Source: Halobium salinum (lineage in GTDB: Archaea > Halobacteriota > Halobacteria > Halobacteriales > Haloferacaceae). Taken from it: 64,000 nt of DNA. Positions 24,429 to 33,656 of this stretch are shown piece by piece. Both the position numbers and the translations under genes were made by a program. The stretch is from positions 963,793 to 1,027,792 of the forward strand of contig NZ_JAODIW010000008.1 of the NCBI RefSeq assembly GCF_026586625.1, read 5' to 3'. A model generated the notes under the pieces. The model saw only the letters and a list, made by a program, of their open reading frames with translations. It searched no databases and was not told the DNA's origin. The first letter of the stretch is position 1; each line of letters starts with the position of its first letter.

Positions 24429-27290
24429 TCAGGCGGGCGTGGTCTCCGCGTCGCGGTCGGGGTCCGCACGCTCGTCGGAGTCCGAATCCCGTCCCGGCGC
24501 CGCCGACCGGCCGTCGCCGGCGACGCCGTCGTCCAGAACCTCGACGGTCCCGCGCGCCCCGTCGACCCGGACGCGCTGGCCGGTCCGAATCGAGTGGGTC
24601 GCCCCCCGCACCGAGACGACCGCCGGGAGGCCGTACTCGCGGGCGACGAGGGCGCCATGGCTCACCGGGCCGCCGACCTCGCTGACCAGCGCCGCCGCGT
24701 TCAGGAAGAGGGGTGTCCACCCCGGGTCGGTGGAGGGGGCGACGAGCACCTCTCCCGGCTGGACCGTGGCGACGCGGGGGTCGCGGACGACTCGCGCGAC
24801 CCCCTCGACGACGCCGACGGAGACGCCGGTGCCGACGAGCGTCCCCGCGGGCAGGTCGGAGTCGACCGGCGGACGCGGAGCCTCCCCCTCGCTCGTCAGG
24901 AGCGGCGGGGCGTCGACCGTCCGGAACCGCTCGAACGTCCGACGGCGGGCCTCGATTCGAGGCCGGAGTTCGGCGGCGTCGCCGTCGTCGCTCCCCCCGT
25001 CCGCGTCGCCGTCGAGTGCCGCGAGCAGTTCCTCGCGCCGGAGGAACCACACGTCGTCGGGGTCGTCGAGGCGGCCCGCCCGCGCCAGCGACTCGCCGGC
25101 GTCGGCGAGGACGTCGTGCCACGCGGCGAAGAGGTGCGCCACCCCCTGTTTCGGATACTCGCGGACGAGCACCGTTCCCCGGTAGATGCGAACGACGTGC
25201 CGGACGACCCGGCGGCGAAGCGGGCCGAGCGGCCCGATGTCGGCCCGGGATTCGAGCCGCCGAGCGGCCGCCTCGGCCTGTCGCTCGAGCCGGTGGAGTC
25301 GGTCACGGTGTGCGCCCGACTCGTTCCCGGCGAGGTTCGCACGAACCGCCCCGAGCAGGCCCGACGGGTCCTCGCACCAGCGCGGTCGGCTCACGTCTAT
25401 CTCGCCGGTCGCGCGGTGACCGAACTCGTCGAGGTAGGCGTCCAGCGCGGCGAGGAACGCGTCGCCGCCGTCGGTCGATTCGAGGTCGTCGAGCGTCGCC
25501 CTCGACCGGAGCGCGTCGGCGACGGCGGGGTGGTCGCGGGCCACGTCGGCGAGGTCGCCCAGTCCGAGGTTGATGCGCGTGACCAGCTCCTCGGGGAACC
25601 CTCGGCCCACGGCGTTCACGTCCTCCGCTTCGTCGGGGAACCGACGTTTCAGCCAGCCGCCGAGGGCGAAGGCGACGAACAGCGGCGCGATTCGCGGGTA
25701 CAGTTCGGTCAGAATTTCCGGGATGTCGAGCGACGCGAAGGCCGCCCGGGCGCGTGCTTCCGGCGTCTCCATTCCGCGGACGCGGTCGGCCTCCAGACGG
25801 CCGTACGTCACGAACCACGCCTCGACGTCGGCCGGGTCCGGCGGCGAGACGAGCGTCCGAGCGACGCTGGCGAGCGTCCGAGGCACCACGGCGGCCGAGA
25901 GCGACCCGACCGTCCACCCCATCCGAGCCAGCGCCGGGACGGTCGCGAGCGTCGGCCGGGCGGCGAACTCGTCGCCGCGGCGGGCGAGCAGGTCGCGCAG
26001 TCCCTCGGCGGCCGGCTCGTTGATGTTGGCGAAGGAGTCCGGGAGGTCCTCGCGGGCCGTCTTCAGCCGGAGCACGGGCGTCAGGTCGAAGTACACCCGC
26101 TCGCCGGCCTCCACGGCCGGGGTCGTCCAGAACGACTCCATGCCGAATGCGGGCGCCTCCGCCTCGACGTACCGTAGCCACACGTCGCGGACGAGCGGCG
26201 GCATCGCCTCGGGGAACGCCTGCATGTGACCGACGCTGACGTAGACGTGGAGTCGGTCGTCGGTCGGTTCGGGCGTCGGGACGGGAAAGAGCGAGGCGAC
26301 GGGGCGGGACTGGAGGAGCAGGAACGTGCCGTCGACGAGCGCCCATTCCACGTCCTGCGGGGTGTCGAACAGCGCCTCCGCGCGTTCGCCGAGGTCGACG
26401 AGCGTCCGCAGTTGCTGGTCCGAGAGGACGCGTTCGCCCCGGCGGTCCGAAGAGAGGGGGACCGTCTCGGTGCCGCCGGTTCCGGCGGGCGCGGCGGCGT
26501 CGGCCGCCGTCGAACGGGCGCGCGTCACGACGGCTTTCTCGCCCACCTCGTAGTCGAGGACGGCACCCGAGTCGCGGTCGACGCGGGCGCTGTCGGGAGT
26601 GGTCTCGCCGGCGACGAGCGCCTCGCCCAGCCCGAAGGTGGCGTCGACGGTCGCGACGCGGCGGTTGCCCGTCACCGGGTCGGCGGTGAACAGCACGCCC
26701 GCGGCGTCGGCGTCGACGGTCGGCTGGACGACGACCGCCATCGCCACGTCGCGGTTGGAAACCCCGTTCCGAGCACGGTACGCGACGGCGCGGTCGGTGA
26801 ACAGGCTGGCGGCACAGTCGCGGACGCGGCCGACGACGGCGTCGCGGGGGACGTGGAGGTACGTCTCGTGCTGGCCGGCGAAGGAGGCCTCGGGGAGGTC
26901 CTCGGCGGTCGCAGAGGAGCGGACGGCGAACGTTGTGTCCGCGTCGTCGGTGTCGGCGGCGAGTCCGGCGAGGGCTTCGTCGACCGTGCGGACGGTCGCC
27001 GGGGGGAGGTCGGCGGCCCGAATCACTGCGCGGACCGTCTCGGCCGCGTCGGCGAGGGCCGTCGTGTCGGCCGGGTCGACGGCGTCCAGCCGGTCGAGCG
27101 CCGCCTCGAAGTCGTCGCCCGCGACGTCGAACAGCGCGCTCGTCGCCGCGGTCGTCACGACGACCCCACCCGGGACCGGGAGGCCGGCGCCGACGAGGCG
27201 GGCGAGCGCCGACCCCTTCCCGCCGGTGAGCGCGAGGTCGGTCGCGTCGGCGTCGTCGAGGGTGAGGGCGAACTGCTGGTCGGAAGTCAT
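24429..27290 (-). CDS. PEP/pyruvate-binding ATP-grasp protein with rifampin-phosphotransferase-like layout
   Basis: 953 residues. The N-terminal PPDK/PEP-synthase ATP-grasp domain (about residues 15-330) includes TGGKGSALARLVGAGLPVPGG, FAVRSSATAEDLPEASFAGQHETYL and VEWALVDGTFLLLQSRPV. A long helical middle (about 350-800) replaces the PEP/pyruvate barrel. The C-terminal swivelling domain carries the phospho-accepting His at about 878 in GGPVSHGALVAREYGLPAVV. The absence of a barrel matches rifampin phosphotransferases, not true PEP synthases. The acceptor is unknown. Likely co-transcribed with the acyl-CoA dehydrogenase gene. Confidence 0.85.
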   Translation of the reverse strand: MTSDQQFALTLDDADATDLALTGGKGSALARLVGAGLPVPGGVVVTTAATSALFDVAGDDFEAALDRLDAVDPADTTALADAAETVRAVIRAADLPPATVRTVDEALAGLAADTDDADTTFAVRSSATAEDLPEASFAGQHETYLHVPRDAVVGRVRDCAASLFTDRAVAYRARNGVSNRDVAMAVVVQPTVDADAAGVLFTADPVTGNRRVATVDATFGLGEALVAGETTPDSARVDRDSGAVLDYEVGEKAVVTRARSTAADAAAPAGTGGTETVPLSSDRRGERVLSDQQLRTLVDLGERAEALFDTPQDVEWALVDGTFLLLQSRPVASLFPVPTPEPTDDRLHVYVSVGHMQAFPEAMPPLVRDVWLRYVEAEAPAFGMESFWTTPAVEAGERVYFDLTPVLRLKTAREDLPDSFANINEPAAEGLRDLLARRGDEFAARPTLATVPALARMGWTVGSLSAAVVPRTLASVARTLVSPPDPADVEAWFVTYGRLEADRVRGMETPEARARAAFASLDIPEILTELYPRIAPLFVAFALGGWLKRRFPDEAEDVNAVGRGFPEELVTRINLGLGDLADVARDHPAVADALRSRATLDDLESTDGGDAFLAALDAYLDEFGHRATGEIDVSRPRWCEDPSGLLGAVRANLAGNESGAHRDRLHRLERQAEAAARRLESRADIGPLGPLRRRVVRHVVRIYRGTVLVREYPKQGVAHLFAAWHDVLADAGESLARAGRLDDPDDVWFLRREELLAALDGDADGGSDDGDAAELRPRIEARRRTFERFRTVDAPPLLTSEGEAPRPPVDSDLPAGTLVGTGVSVGVVEGVARVVRDPRVATVQPGEVLVAPSTDPGWTPLFLNAAALVSEVGGPVSHGALVAREYGLPAVVSVRGATHSIRTGQRVRVDGARGTVEVLDDGVAGDGRSAAPGRDSDSDERADPDRDAETTPA

Positions 27291-27471
27291 GATGCTAGAG
27301 CTACGCGTCGGGGGAGCTAAACGAACGCGGTGCGCCGGGGTGCGCCGAGGTGCGCCGTCTCGCCGGTGAGGCGTCTCGTTGGTACGCTATCTCGCCGGCG
27401 CGCCGTCCGGTGCCCCCGACCAAGCGAGACCGGTCAGCGACTCCGCCGGCTCCCTCGGCGGCGTCCGGCCG

Positions 27472-28296
27472 TCACAACACGTACTCTTCGCCATCCACCG
27501 CGAGCGGCTCCTCGAACGCCTCCTCGACGGGGTAGAAGTGTGCGGTGTGGACCACCCGCGTCTCGTCGGCTCCGAGCTCCTCACCCAGCGCGATGGCCCC
27601 CTCGCGGGTCATGTGTTTGGTACCGAAGGTGCGCGGGACGCCCTCCGCGTCGTGGTGGTCGCCGCCCGCGGGGTGGTACTCACAGAGGGAGGCGGGGACG
27701 ATGCCGTCGGCGAGCAGGAGGTCCGGGTCGGCGAGGACCGCCCGGGAGTCCTCCGGGATGGCGAAGCTGGTGTCGCCCGACAGCGACAGTTTGGCGCCGG
27801 TCTCCGGGTCCTCGACGGCGAGCCCGTAGCAGTCGAGCGGCGGGTGGTCGACCGGGACGAGCGTCACGTCGAAACCACAGATTCGGACCGGCTCGAACGG
27901 CGTCACGTCGTGGACGGTCACGCGGTCGAGGTAGTCGTACTTCCGGCGGACGGTGTCGGCAACGCTCTCCTCGGTGTTGGGGTCGACGGCGTCCGCGGCG
28001 TGGACGGGCAGGTCGTCGAACACGCGGTAGGCGTTACCGAGCCCGTCGATGTGGTCGAAGTGGATGTGGGTGATGACGACCTCGGTCGGGAGCGGCACGT
28101 CCTGCGTGAGAAACTGGTGGCGGAAGTCCGGGCTGGCGTCGACCAGCAGTGACTCGCCCGTCCGCTCGTTCTCGACGTGCACCGAGAAGCGCGAGCGCTC
28201 GACGTCGCGCTCGCGGGCCTCGCGGCAGGTGTCGCAGTCACAGCCGACGGTCGGCGTCCCGGTCGTGTCGCCGGTGCCGAGGAGGGTGACCCGCAT
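27472..28296 (-). CDS. Metallo-beta-lactamase-fold hydrolase (PhnP-like)
   Basis: 274 residues. The metal-binding motif is THIHFDHIDGL, with further metal ligands in SLSGDTSF and VHTAHFYP. Near the N-terminus GCDCDTCREARERD holds three cysteines, as in PhnP-type cyclic phosphodiesterases where they bind a structural zinc. Several other MBL subfamilies hydrolyse phosphodiesters, so the substrate is open. It begins 3 bases after the AAA ATPase gene stop and must be co-transcribed with it. Confidence 0.88.
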   Translation of the reverse strand: MRVTLLGTGDTTGTPTVGCDCDTCREARERDVERSRFSVHVENERTGESLLVDASPDFRHQFLTQDVPLPTEVVITHIHFDHIDGLGNAYRVFDDLPVHAADAVDPNTEESVADTVRRKYDYLDRVTVHDVTPFEPVRICGFDVTLVPVDHPPLDCYGLAVEDPETGAKLSLSGDTSFAIPEDSRAVLADPDLLLADGIVPASLCEYHPAGGDHHDAEGVPRTFGTKHMTREGAIALGEELGADETRVVHTAHFYPVEEAFEEPLAVDGEEYVL

Positions 28297-28299
28297 CGG

Positions 28300-29706
28300 T
28301 CAGTCGTGACTCGCGTGGTCGTGGTCGGCGTGGTCGTGGTCGTGACTGTGGTCGTGGTCGTCCCCGTCGTCGTCCTCGCTCGAACTCGAGTCGCCCCCGC
28401 CGGCGACGAGCGACTCGTGGTCGCCGTCGATCATGTCCATATTCTTGAGGTTGTCGCGCTCCTCGAAGTCCTCGACGGCGTCGAGCACGTCCTCCTGTGT
28501 CAGGGTGCGCCGCCCCTCGGTGAGCGCCGAGAGGACGGCCTCCCGGAGCACCATCCGGAGGTCGCTCCCGGTGAGACCCTCCGTCAAGTCGGCGACGGCG
28601 TCCGGGTCGAAGTCGGCGATGTCCATCTCGCGGGTCACCACGCGGAGGATGTCGGAGCGCATCCCCCTGTCGGGCTTGGGGAAGTTGACGATTTCGTCGA
28701 AGCGGCGCCACGCGGCGGCGTCGAGCTGGTCGGGGTGGTTCGTCGCCCCGATGAGGAGCACCTCGTCGCGGACGAGCGAGATGTCGTCGATGCTCTTGAG
28801 CAGGGTGTTGACGGCGCGCTTGAGCGCGGCGTGCTCGTCGGAGCGGCGGGTCTTCGCCACCGAGTCGAACTCGTCGATGAAGAGGATGCAGGGCGAGAGC
28901 CGTTTGGCGACCTCGAAGGTCTTCTCGACGTTCTTCGCCGTCTCGCCGAGGTACTGGCTCGTAATCATCGAGAGCTTGACCTCGACGAACGGGAGGCCGA
29001 GTTCGTGGGCGAGCGCGCGCGAGACGGTCGTCTTCCCCGTCCCCGGCGGGCCGACGAACAGGAGTTTGCCGATTTCGCGCAGCCCGATGGAGGCGAGATA
29101 GTCGCGGTTCTCGATGGCGGTGACGATCTTCTGAATCTCGCCCTCCTGGTCCGTGGTGAGGACGAGGTCGTCGAGGGTCATCTCTATCTCCTCGGGCGCG
29201 CGGACGTGGACGAGGTCGAGCATCTCGGTGTCGCCCTCCCCGTCCTCGTCGTCGTCGTTACCGAAGTACTCCTCCAGCAGGGAGTCTATCCAGACGCGGT
29301 CGGCGCTGATGGGCCGGACGTTGTCGCGGGCGTCCTCGCGGGTGACGGTCACGCCGTCGCGGCCCTCGGCGGCGTCGGCGACCGTCGGGTTCGTGAGGAG
29401 TCGCTCCTCGTCGGCGCGTTCGAGAAACCAGTCGAGCGCCATGTCGGGTTGGGTCAGCGAGAGCTTCCCCGAGAACTCCGCGCGCTGGGTGAACAGGAGG
29501 TCGGAGACGGCCTCCCACGGGCGCTGGACGCTGGTCGCTTTCCGAGCGGTCTCCTCGGTGACGGTCAGGGGCCGTTCGATCTCTCCATCTTTGAAGAACG
29601 TCTCGCGGAACCGCGGCGGCAGGTCGTCGCCGTCGAGGTCCCGGTTCTCCGTGTAGAGGTGCGCAGTCAGGAGGAACTCGACGACGTCGAGAGCCGGGTC
29701 ACTCAT
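28300..29706 (-). CDS. AAA+ ATPase with His/Asp-rich C-terminal tail
   Basis: 468 residues. An N-terminal domain of about 160 residues has no recognised family. The AAA module follows: Walker A GPPGTGKT at 219-226, Walker B ILFIDEFD at 274-281, sensor 1 in VLLIGATNHPDQLD, arginine fingers near AAWRRFDEIVNFP, sensor 2 in LTGSDLRMVLREAV. The last 20 residues contain eight His alternating with Asp, a likely metal-binding tail. It is the first gene of a pair with the MBL hydrolase. A TATA-like CTTAAGG (minus strand, about 29731-29738) lies about 29 bases upstream. Confidence 0.87.
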   Translation of the reverse strand: MSDPALDVVEFLLTAHLYTENRDLDGDDLPPRFRETFFKDGEIERPLTVTEETARKATSVQRPWEAVSDLLFTQRAEFSGKLSLTQPDMALDWFLERADEERLLTNPTVADAAEGRDGVTVTREDARDNVRPISADRVWIDSLLEEYFGNDDDEDGEGDTEMLDLVHVRAPEEIEMTLDDLVLTTDQEGEIQKIVTAIENRDYLASIGLREIGKLLFVGPPGTGKTTVSRALAHELGLPFVEVKLSMITSQYLGETAKNVEKTFEVAKRLSPCILFIDEFDSVAKTRRSDEHAALKRAVNTLLKSIDDISLVRDEVLLIGATNHPDQLDAAAWRRFDEIVNFPKPDRGMRSDILRVVTREMDIADFDPDAVADLTEGLTGSDLRMVLREAVLSALTEGRRTLTQEDVLDAVEDFEERDNLKNMDMIDGDHESLVAGGGDSSSSEDDDGDDHDHSHDHDHADHDHASHD

Positions 29707-29917
29707 CCCGGAGAACTTGCCGACTCGGCACCTTAAGACCGTCGAAGCGGCCGAGTCTCGCCGGGGCCGAGGACGGTCGCGGCGGCGGCGGGTCCCGACG
29801 ACGCGACTCGACTACGCAGTTCCGAACGCCCGAAACTGGCTGGACGTGCGTCACGAAGTAGGGGCGAAAACTCCGAGAGAACGGACATTGACTCCTTAAA
29901 CAAGATTGAACATCGGA

Positions 29918-29934
29918 CGTTCGTCTGCCGAACG
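29918..29934 (+). promoter_or_regulatory. Inverted repeat upstream of the nas promoter
   Basis: CGTTCG-TCTGC-CGAACG is a perfect 6-bp inverted repeat with a 5-base spacer. It sits 16 bases before the shared nas element, a usual place for an archaeal activator site. No equivalent was seen before nasD. Confidence 0.4.
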
Positions 29935-29950
29935 AACCGATAATCGTGTA

Positions 29951-29984
29951 ATTTCAACGATTAGCGTTATACGCGTTCGTTCTG
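29951..29984 (+). promoter_or_regulatory. Shared nas promoter element, nasA copy
   Basis: Begins ATTTCAACGATTAGCGTTAT and ends GTTCGTTCTG. It matches the element at 34710-34743 before nasD at 29 of 34 positions. The CGATTAG..GTTAT part is the probable BRE/TATA region. Joint control of nitrate and nitrite reduction by nitrogen source is the likely reason for conservation. Confidence 0.65.
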
Positions 29985-30091
29985 TTCGCCCTACTCGTGA
30001 CCCGGACCCGATTCGAACAGGACTCGGAAGGAATCGTGGACGAGCATGGATATACCGAGCCGACACGCACGGGCAGCGCGGAGGCGCCGAC

Positions 30092-32287
30092 GTGACGGAC
30101 CCGGTGTCGACGACCTGCATGCGCTGTGCGGTCGGCTGTGGGCACGTCCACCGGGGTGCCGACCGCGGCTACGGCCTCGACACGGTCCGGGGCGACGCCG
30201 CCCACCCGGTCAACCGGGGACTCGCCTGCGGCCGGGGCATCCGCGAGAGCGTCGACCCCGCCGGCGAGTGGCTCACGCGGCCGCTCGTCCGGAAGGTCGG
30301 ACCCGATGGCGACGGCGACCTCGTCCGGGCGACGTGGTCCGACGCGCTCGACCGCGCCGCCGACGCGATCGGGGAGGCCGTCGCCGTCGACCCCGACGAG
30401 GTCGCGGTTCTGGGAAGCGGCCAGCAGACCAACGAGGCCGCCTACGCGCTCGGAAAGCTCGCGAGGGGCGGCGTCGGCACCCGCAACTACGACGCGAACA
30501 CGACGCTCTGCATGGCGAGCGCGGTGCGGGCGTACTACGACGCGTTCGGGAGCGACGCGCCGCCGCCGACGTACGACGACATCCCCGACGCTCGGTCACA
30601 CGTCGTCTGGGGGGCCAACCCGGCCGTGGCCCACCCCGTCATGTTCCGGTGGATAGCGGACTCGGCCGAGGACCCGAACTCGACGCTCCTCGTCGTCGAC
30701 CCCGTCGAGAGCGAGACGGCCGAAGTGGCGGACCTGCACGTCGCCCCCGACCCGGGCGGCGACCTCGCGCTGGCCCGCGCCGTGTTGGCCCAGTTGGTCG
30801 ACACCGGGCGCGTCGACGAGGCGTTCGTCGAGGCGCACACGGAGGGGTTCGGCGACCTCGCCGCGTCGCTGCCGGCCGTCGAGGACGCCGCGACCCGGGC
30901 GGGCGTCGGCGTCGAGACCGTCGAGGCGCTCGCCGGGGCGTTCGAGGCGCCGACGCTCGTCTACTGGGGGATGGGCGTCAACCAGAGCATCCGGGGCACC
31001 GCCACGGCGCGAGCGCTCATCGACTGCTGTCTCGCCTCCGGCAACCTCGGCCCGGGGAGCGGCCCGTTCTCGCTGACGGGGCAGGCGAACTCGATGGGCA
31101 CCCGCGTCTGTTCGTCGAAGGGGTCGTGGCCGGGCCACCGCGACTTCGACGACCCCGAGGAACGCCGGTTCGTCGCCGACGTGTGGGACGTCCCCGTCTC
31201 GCGGCTCCCCGACGACCCCGGTCCCGGCCCCGTCGGCGTCTTCGAGGCCCGCCCGTCGGTACTCTGGACGGTCGCCACCAACCCGGCGGCGGGGATGCCC
31301 GACGCCGGCCGTGTCAGGGAAATCCTCGACGACGCCTTCGTAATCGCGCAGGACGCCTTCCACACCGAGACCGTCGACTACGCCGACGTGGTGCTCCCGG
31401 CGGCGACGTGGGGTGAGTCTTCGGGCACCGCGATGAACATGGAGCGCACCGTCTCGCGGGTCCGGCCCGCGATCGACACGCCGGCGGGCGTGCGCTCGGA
31501 CCTCGACGTCGTCGCCGCGGTCGGCTCGCGAGTCGCGCCGGGCGTCTTCCCGCACGCCGAACTCGACCCCGAGGCCGTCTTCGACGAGTTCCGGGAGCTC
31601 ACCGCCGGCACCGACGCCGACTGTTCCGGCATCGACTACGACCGCCTCGACCGCGAACTCGCGGTGCGCTGGCCCGCCCCGGACGCCGAGACGAGCGGCG
31701 GCTACCGGTACTGCGAGCGGGAGGGCGGAGACGGAGCGAGTGACGGGGACGAGTCGGAACTGGGCGAGGCCGCCGACGGTCCCGTGGCGGGGTGGTCGTT
31801 TCCGACCCCGAGCGGGAAGGCGCACTTCTCCGGGGGCGTCGCCGACGTCGACGCCGAGTCGCTCCCCGAGCCGACCGGCGCCGACTACCCGCTCACCCTC
31901 ACGACGGGCCGGGAGCGGGACGGGTACAACACCGGCGTCCGCTCGCGGGAGGGCACCCCGGGGCCGGTTCGGGCGCGAATCAACCCCGAGACGTTCGCCG
32001 CGCTCGCCGAGCGGACGCGACTGGAGTCGGCGGGGCCGCGGACGGTCGTCGCCTCCCGCCGTGGGTCGGTCGACGCCGTCCTCGACCTCGACGAGTCGGT
32101 GCCGCCGGGACTGCTGTGGCTCCCCATCCACCATCCGACGACCAACCGGCTGACCCACCCCGCGACCGACCCGCTGTCGGCCGAGCCGAACCTCAAGCAG
32201 TGTGCGGTGCGGCTGGAGCGTCCCGAGGGGGAGGAGTCGGCGGGTCGGGACCTCGGCGAGGACCGGGAGGTGCCGGCCGATGACTAA
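30092..32287 (+). CDS. nasA: Assimilatory nitrate reductase (ferredoxin-dependent, molybdopterin)
   Basis: Reduces nitrate to nitrite with a bis-MGD molybdenum centre and one [4Fe-4S] cluster. From the GTG at 30092 it has 731 residues. C9, C12, C16 and C46 (CMRCAVGC, then LACGRG) hold the cluster. Molybdopterin domains follow, including YDANTTLCMASAV, YWGMGVNQSIRGTATARALID, QANSMGTRVC and DVVLPAATWGESSGTAMNMERTVSRVRPA; the C-terminal dinucleotide-binding domain contains LTTGRERDGYNTG. The order nasA-transporter-mobA-nasD matches the haloarchaeal (Haloferax mediterranei) nas cluster. Confidence 0.93.
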   Translation: MTDPVSTTCMRCAVGCGHVHRGADRGYGLDTVRGDAAHPVNRGLACGRGIRESVDPAGEWLTRPLVRKVGPDGDGDLVRATWSDALDRAADAIGEAVAVDPDEVAVLGSGQQTNEAAYALGKLARGGVGTRNYDANTTLCMASAVRAYYDAFGSDAPPPTYDDIPDARSHVVWGANPAVAHPVMFRWIADSAEDPNSTLLVVDPVESETAEVADLHVAPDPGGDLALARAVLAQLVDTGRVDEAFVEAHTEGFGDLAASLPAVEDAATRAGVGVETVEALAGAFEAPTLVYWGMGVNQSIRGTATARALIDCCLASGNLGPGSGPFSLTGQANSMGTRVCSSKGSWPGHRDFDDPEERRFVADVWDVPVSRLPDDPGPGPVGVFEARPSVLWTVATNPAAGMPDAGRVREILDDAFVIAQDAFHTETVDYADVVLPAATWGESSGTAMNMERTVSRVRPAIDTPAGVRSDLDVVAAVGSRVAPGVFPHAELDPEAVFDEFRELTAGTDADCSGIDYDRLDRELAVRWPAPDAETSGGYRYCEREGGDGASDGDESELGEAADGPVAGWSFPTPSGKAHFSGGVADVDAESLPEPTGADYPLTLTTGRERDGYNTGVRSREGTPGPVRARINPETFAALAERTRLESAGPRTVVASRRGSVDAVLDLDESVPPGLLWLPIHHPTTNRLTHPATDPLSAEPNLKQCAVRLERPEGEESAGRDLGEDREVPADD

Positions 32288-33656
32288 CAAGGTCGAACAG
32301 CTCGTCCTCGCGACGGTCGCGTTCTTCTGGGCGTTCCTCATGTGGTTCGCGACCGCGGCGTTCAGCCCGAGCATCGGCGACGCGTTCTCGCTGTCGACCG
32401 GGGAACTCGCCCTCCTCGCCAGTTCGGCCATCTGGTTGGCGCCCCCCGGACGCGTGGCCGCCGGCTGGGCCGCCGACAAGCTCGGCGCGCACAACACGTT
32501 CGCGATAATCCTCGCGTACTCCGGGGTCGTCAGCATCGCCTCGTCGTTCGCGACGAGCTACGAGGTGCTGTTTCTGGAGCGGCTGGTCGTCGCGAGCGCC
32601 GGCGTCGGCTTCGTCGTCGGCATCCAGCACGTCGCCCAGTGGTTCGACGAACACGAGATAGGCACGGCGGAGGGCCTCTACGCCGGCACGGGCAACGCCG
32701 GCGCCGGCGTCGGCGCGCTGGTGCTCCCCCGCCTCTACGGGACGGACTTCTCGGCCGCGTTCCTCCACCTCGGAATCGTCGCGCTGGTCATCGCCGCCGT
32801 CTACAAGTGGCGCGGCCAGCCCGCGAAGAGCGCCGAGCAGGCCGCGACGGCGAAGTCGAACACGTCGCTGCGGGACACGCTGTACGTCTGGACGCGCTAC
32901 ACGGCGGTCGCGCTGATGCTCGCCTACGGACTGACGTTCGGGCTCGAAATCGCCATGAACGCGTGGCTCCCCGGCTACTACGCCGAAGGGTTCGCCGCCG
33001 AACTCCGCGGATTGGGGTTCACCGACGCCGTGGCCATCCAGACCGCGGCGGGGACGTTCGCGGCCGTCCAGTCGTTCAACGCCTCGCTCTGGCGCCCCTT
33101 CTCGGGGTACATGTCCGACCTCTGGCAGCGCAAGGGGTGGACGCCGTACCCGTTTCTCGCGTCGGGACAGGACTACTCGCCGCGGGTCCACTGGGTGCTC
33201 ACGTCGCTGTTGCTCGTGGGCACCCTCCTCGTGGCGCTGTCGGCGGCGGGCGTCGCCGGCCTCCTCCCCGTCTCGGTGGTCGTCCTCGCGGGCTTCGGCG
33301 TCGCGGTGAGCTTCGGCACCGGTGGGGTGTTCGCGCTCGTCCCCCTCCTGTTCCCGGACCGGCCCGGCACCGCCGCCGGCTTCGTCGGCGGCATCTCGAC
33401 GACGGGCGGCATCCTCTACCCCATCCTGTTCGGCCTCCCAGCCGGCGTCCACCTGGGCTATGCGCTCGTCGCCGGCGTCGTCTTCGTCCCCTGTATCGCC
33501 TTCTTCGTGTGGGCGATGGCCCGCGCCGACGGCGCGGCCGGGGCGACGCCCGGACTCGGGAGCCGGGAGCGGTGGCTCGGTGCCGGGGCCGCCGGGGGCG
33601 CCGCGGGAGCCGGGACCGGAGCAGCCACCGACTCCGGGACGGGGGGTGACGACTGA
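32280..33656 (+). CDS. nasB: Nitrate/nitrite transporter, MFS NNP family (NarK/NasB)
   Basis: Membrane transporter of 458 residues with about 12 helices. NNP signatures are present: AGTGNAGAGVGALVLPRLYG in the first half and FGTGGVFALVPLLFPDRPGTAAGFVGGISTTGGILYPILFG in the second. The N-terminus FFWAFLMWFATAAFSPSIGDAF is typical of NarK. The C-terminal 45 residues are Gly/Ala-rich and probably cytoplasmic. Its ATG overlaps the nasA stop by 8 bases, indicating coupled translation. It would import the nitrate reduced by NasA. Confidence 0.93.
   Translation: MTNKVEQLVLATVAFFWAFLMWFATAAFSPSIGDAFSLSTGELALLASSAIWLAPPGRVAAGWAADKLGAHNTFAIILAYSGVVSIASSFATSYEVLFLERLVVASAGVGFVVGIQHVAQWFDEHEIGTAEGLYAGTGNAGAGVGALVLPRLYGTDFSAAFLHLGIVALVIAAVYKWRGQPAKSAEQAATAKSNTSLRDTLYVWTRYTAVALMLAYGLTFGLEIAMNAWLPGYYAEGFAAELRGLGFTDAVAIQTAAGTFAAVQSFNASLWRPFSGYMSDLWQRKGWTPYPFLASGQDYSPRVHWVLTSLLLVGTLLVALSAAGVAGLLPVSVVVLAGFGVAVSFGTGGVFALVPLLFPDRPGTAAGFVGGISTTGGILYPILFGLPAGVHLGYALVAGVVFVPCIAFFVWAMARADGAAGATPGLGSRERWLGAGAAGGAAGAGTGAATDSGTGGDD

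Larger units (their letters stand above)
29707..30091. other. Divergent control region between the AAA ATPase and nasA
   Basis: 385 bases without a convincing gene. The left edge has the ATPase promoter. The AT-rich middle (about 29890-29985) carries the nas inverted repeat and promoter element. The stretch 29985-30091 would be the nasA leader of about 100 bases; an ATG at 30046 opens a frame that runs out of phase through nasA and is probably not used. Confidence 0.6.

Noticed and set aside
30046-31416. A 456-codon frame starting at an ATG upstream of the NasA GTG
   Set aside because: It is out of phase with the iron-sulfur and molybdopterin motifs of NasA and is Arg-rich noise.
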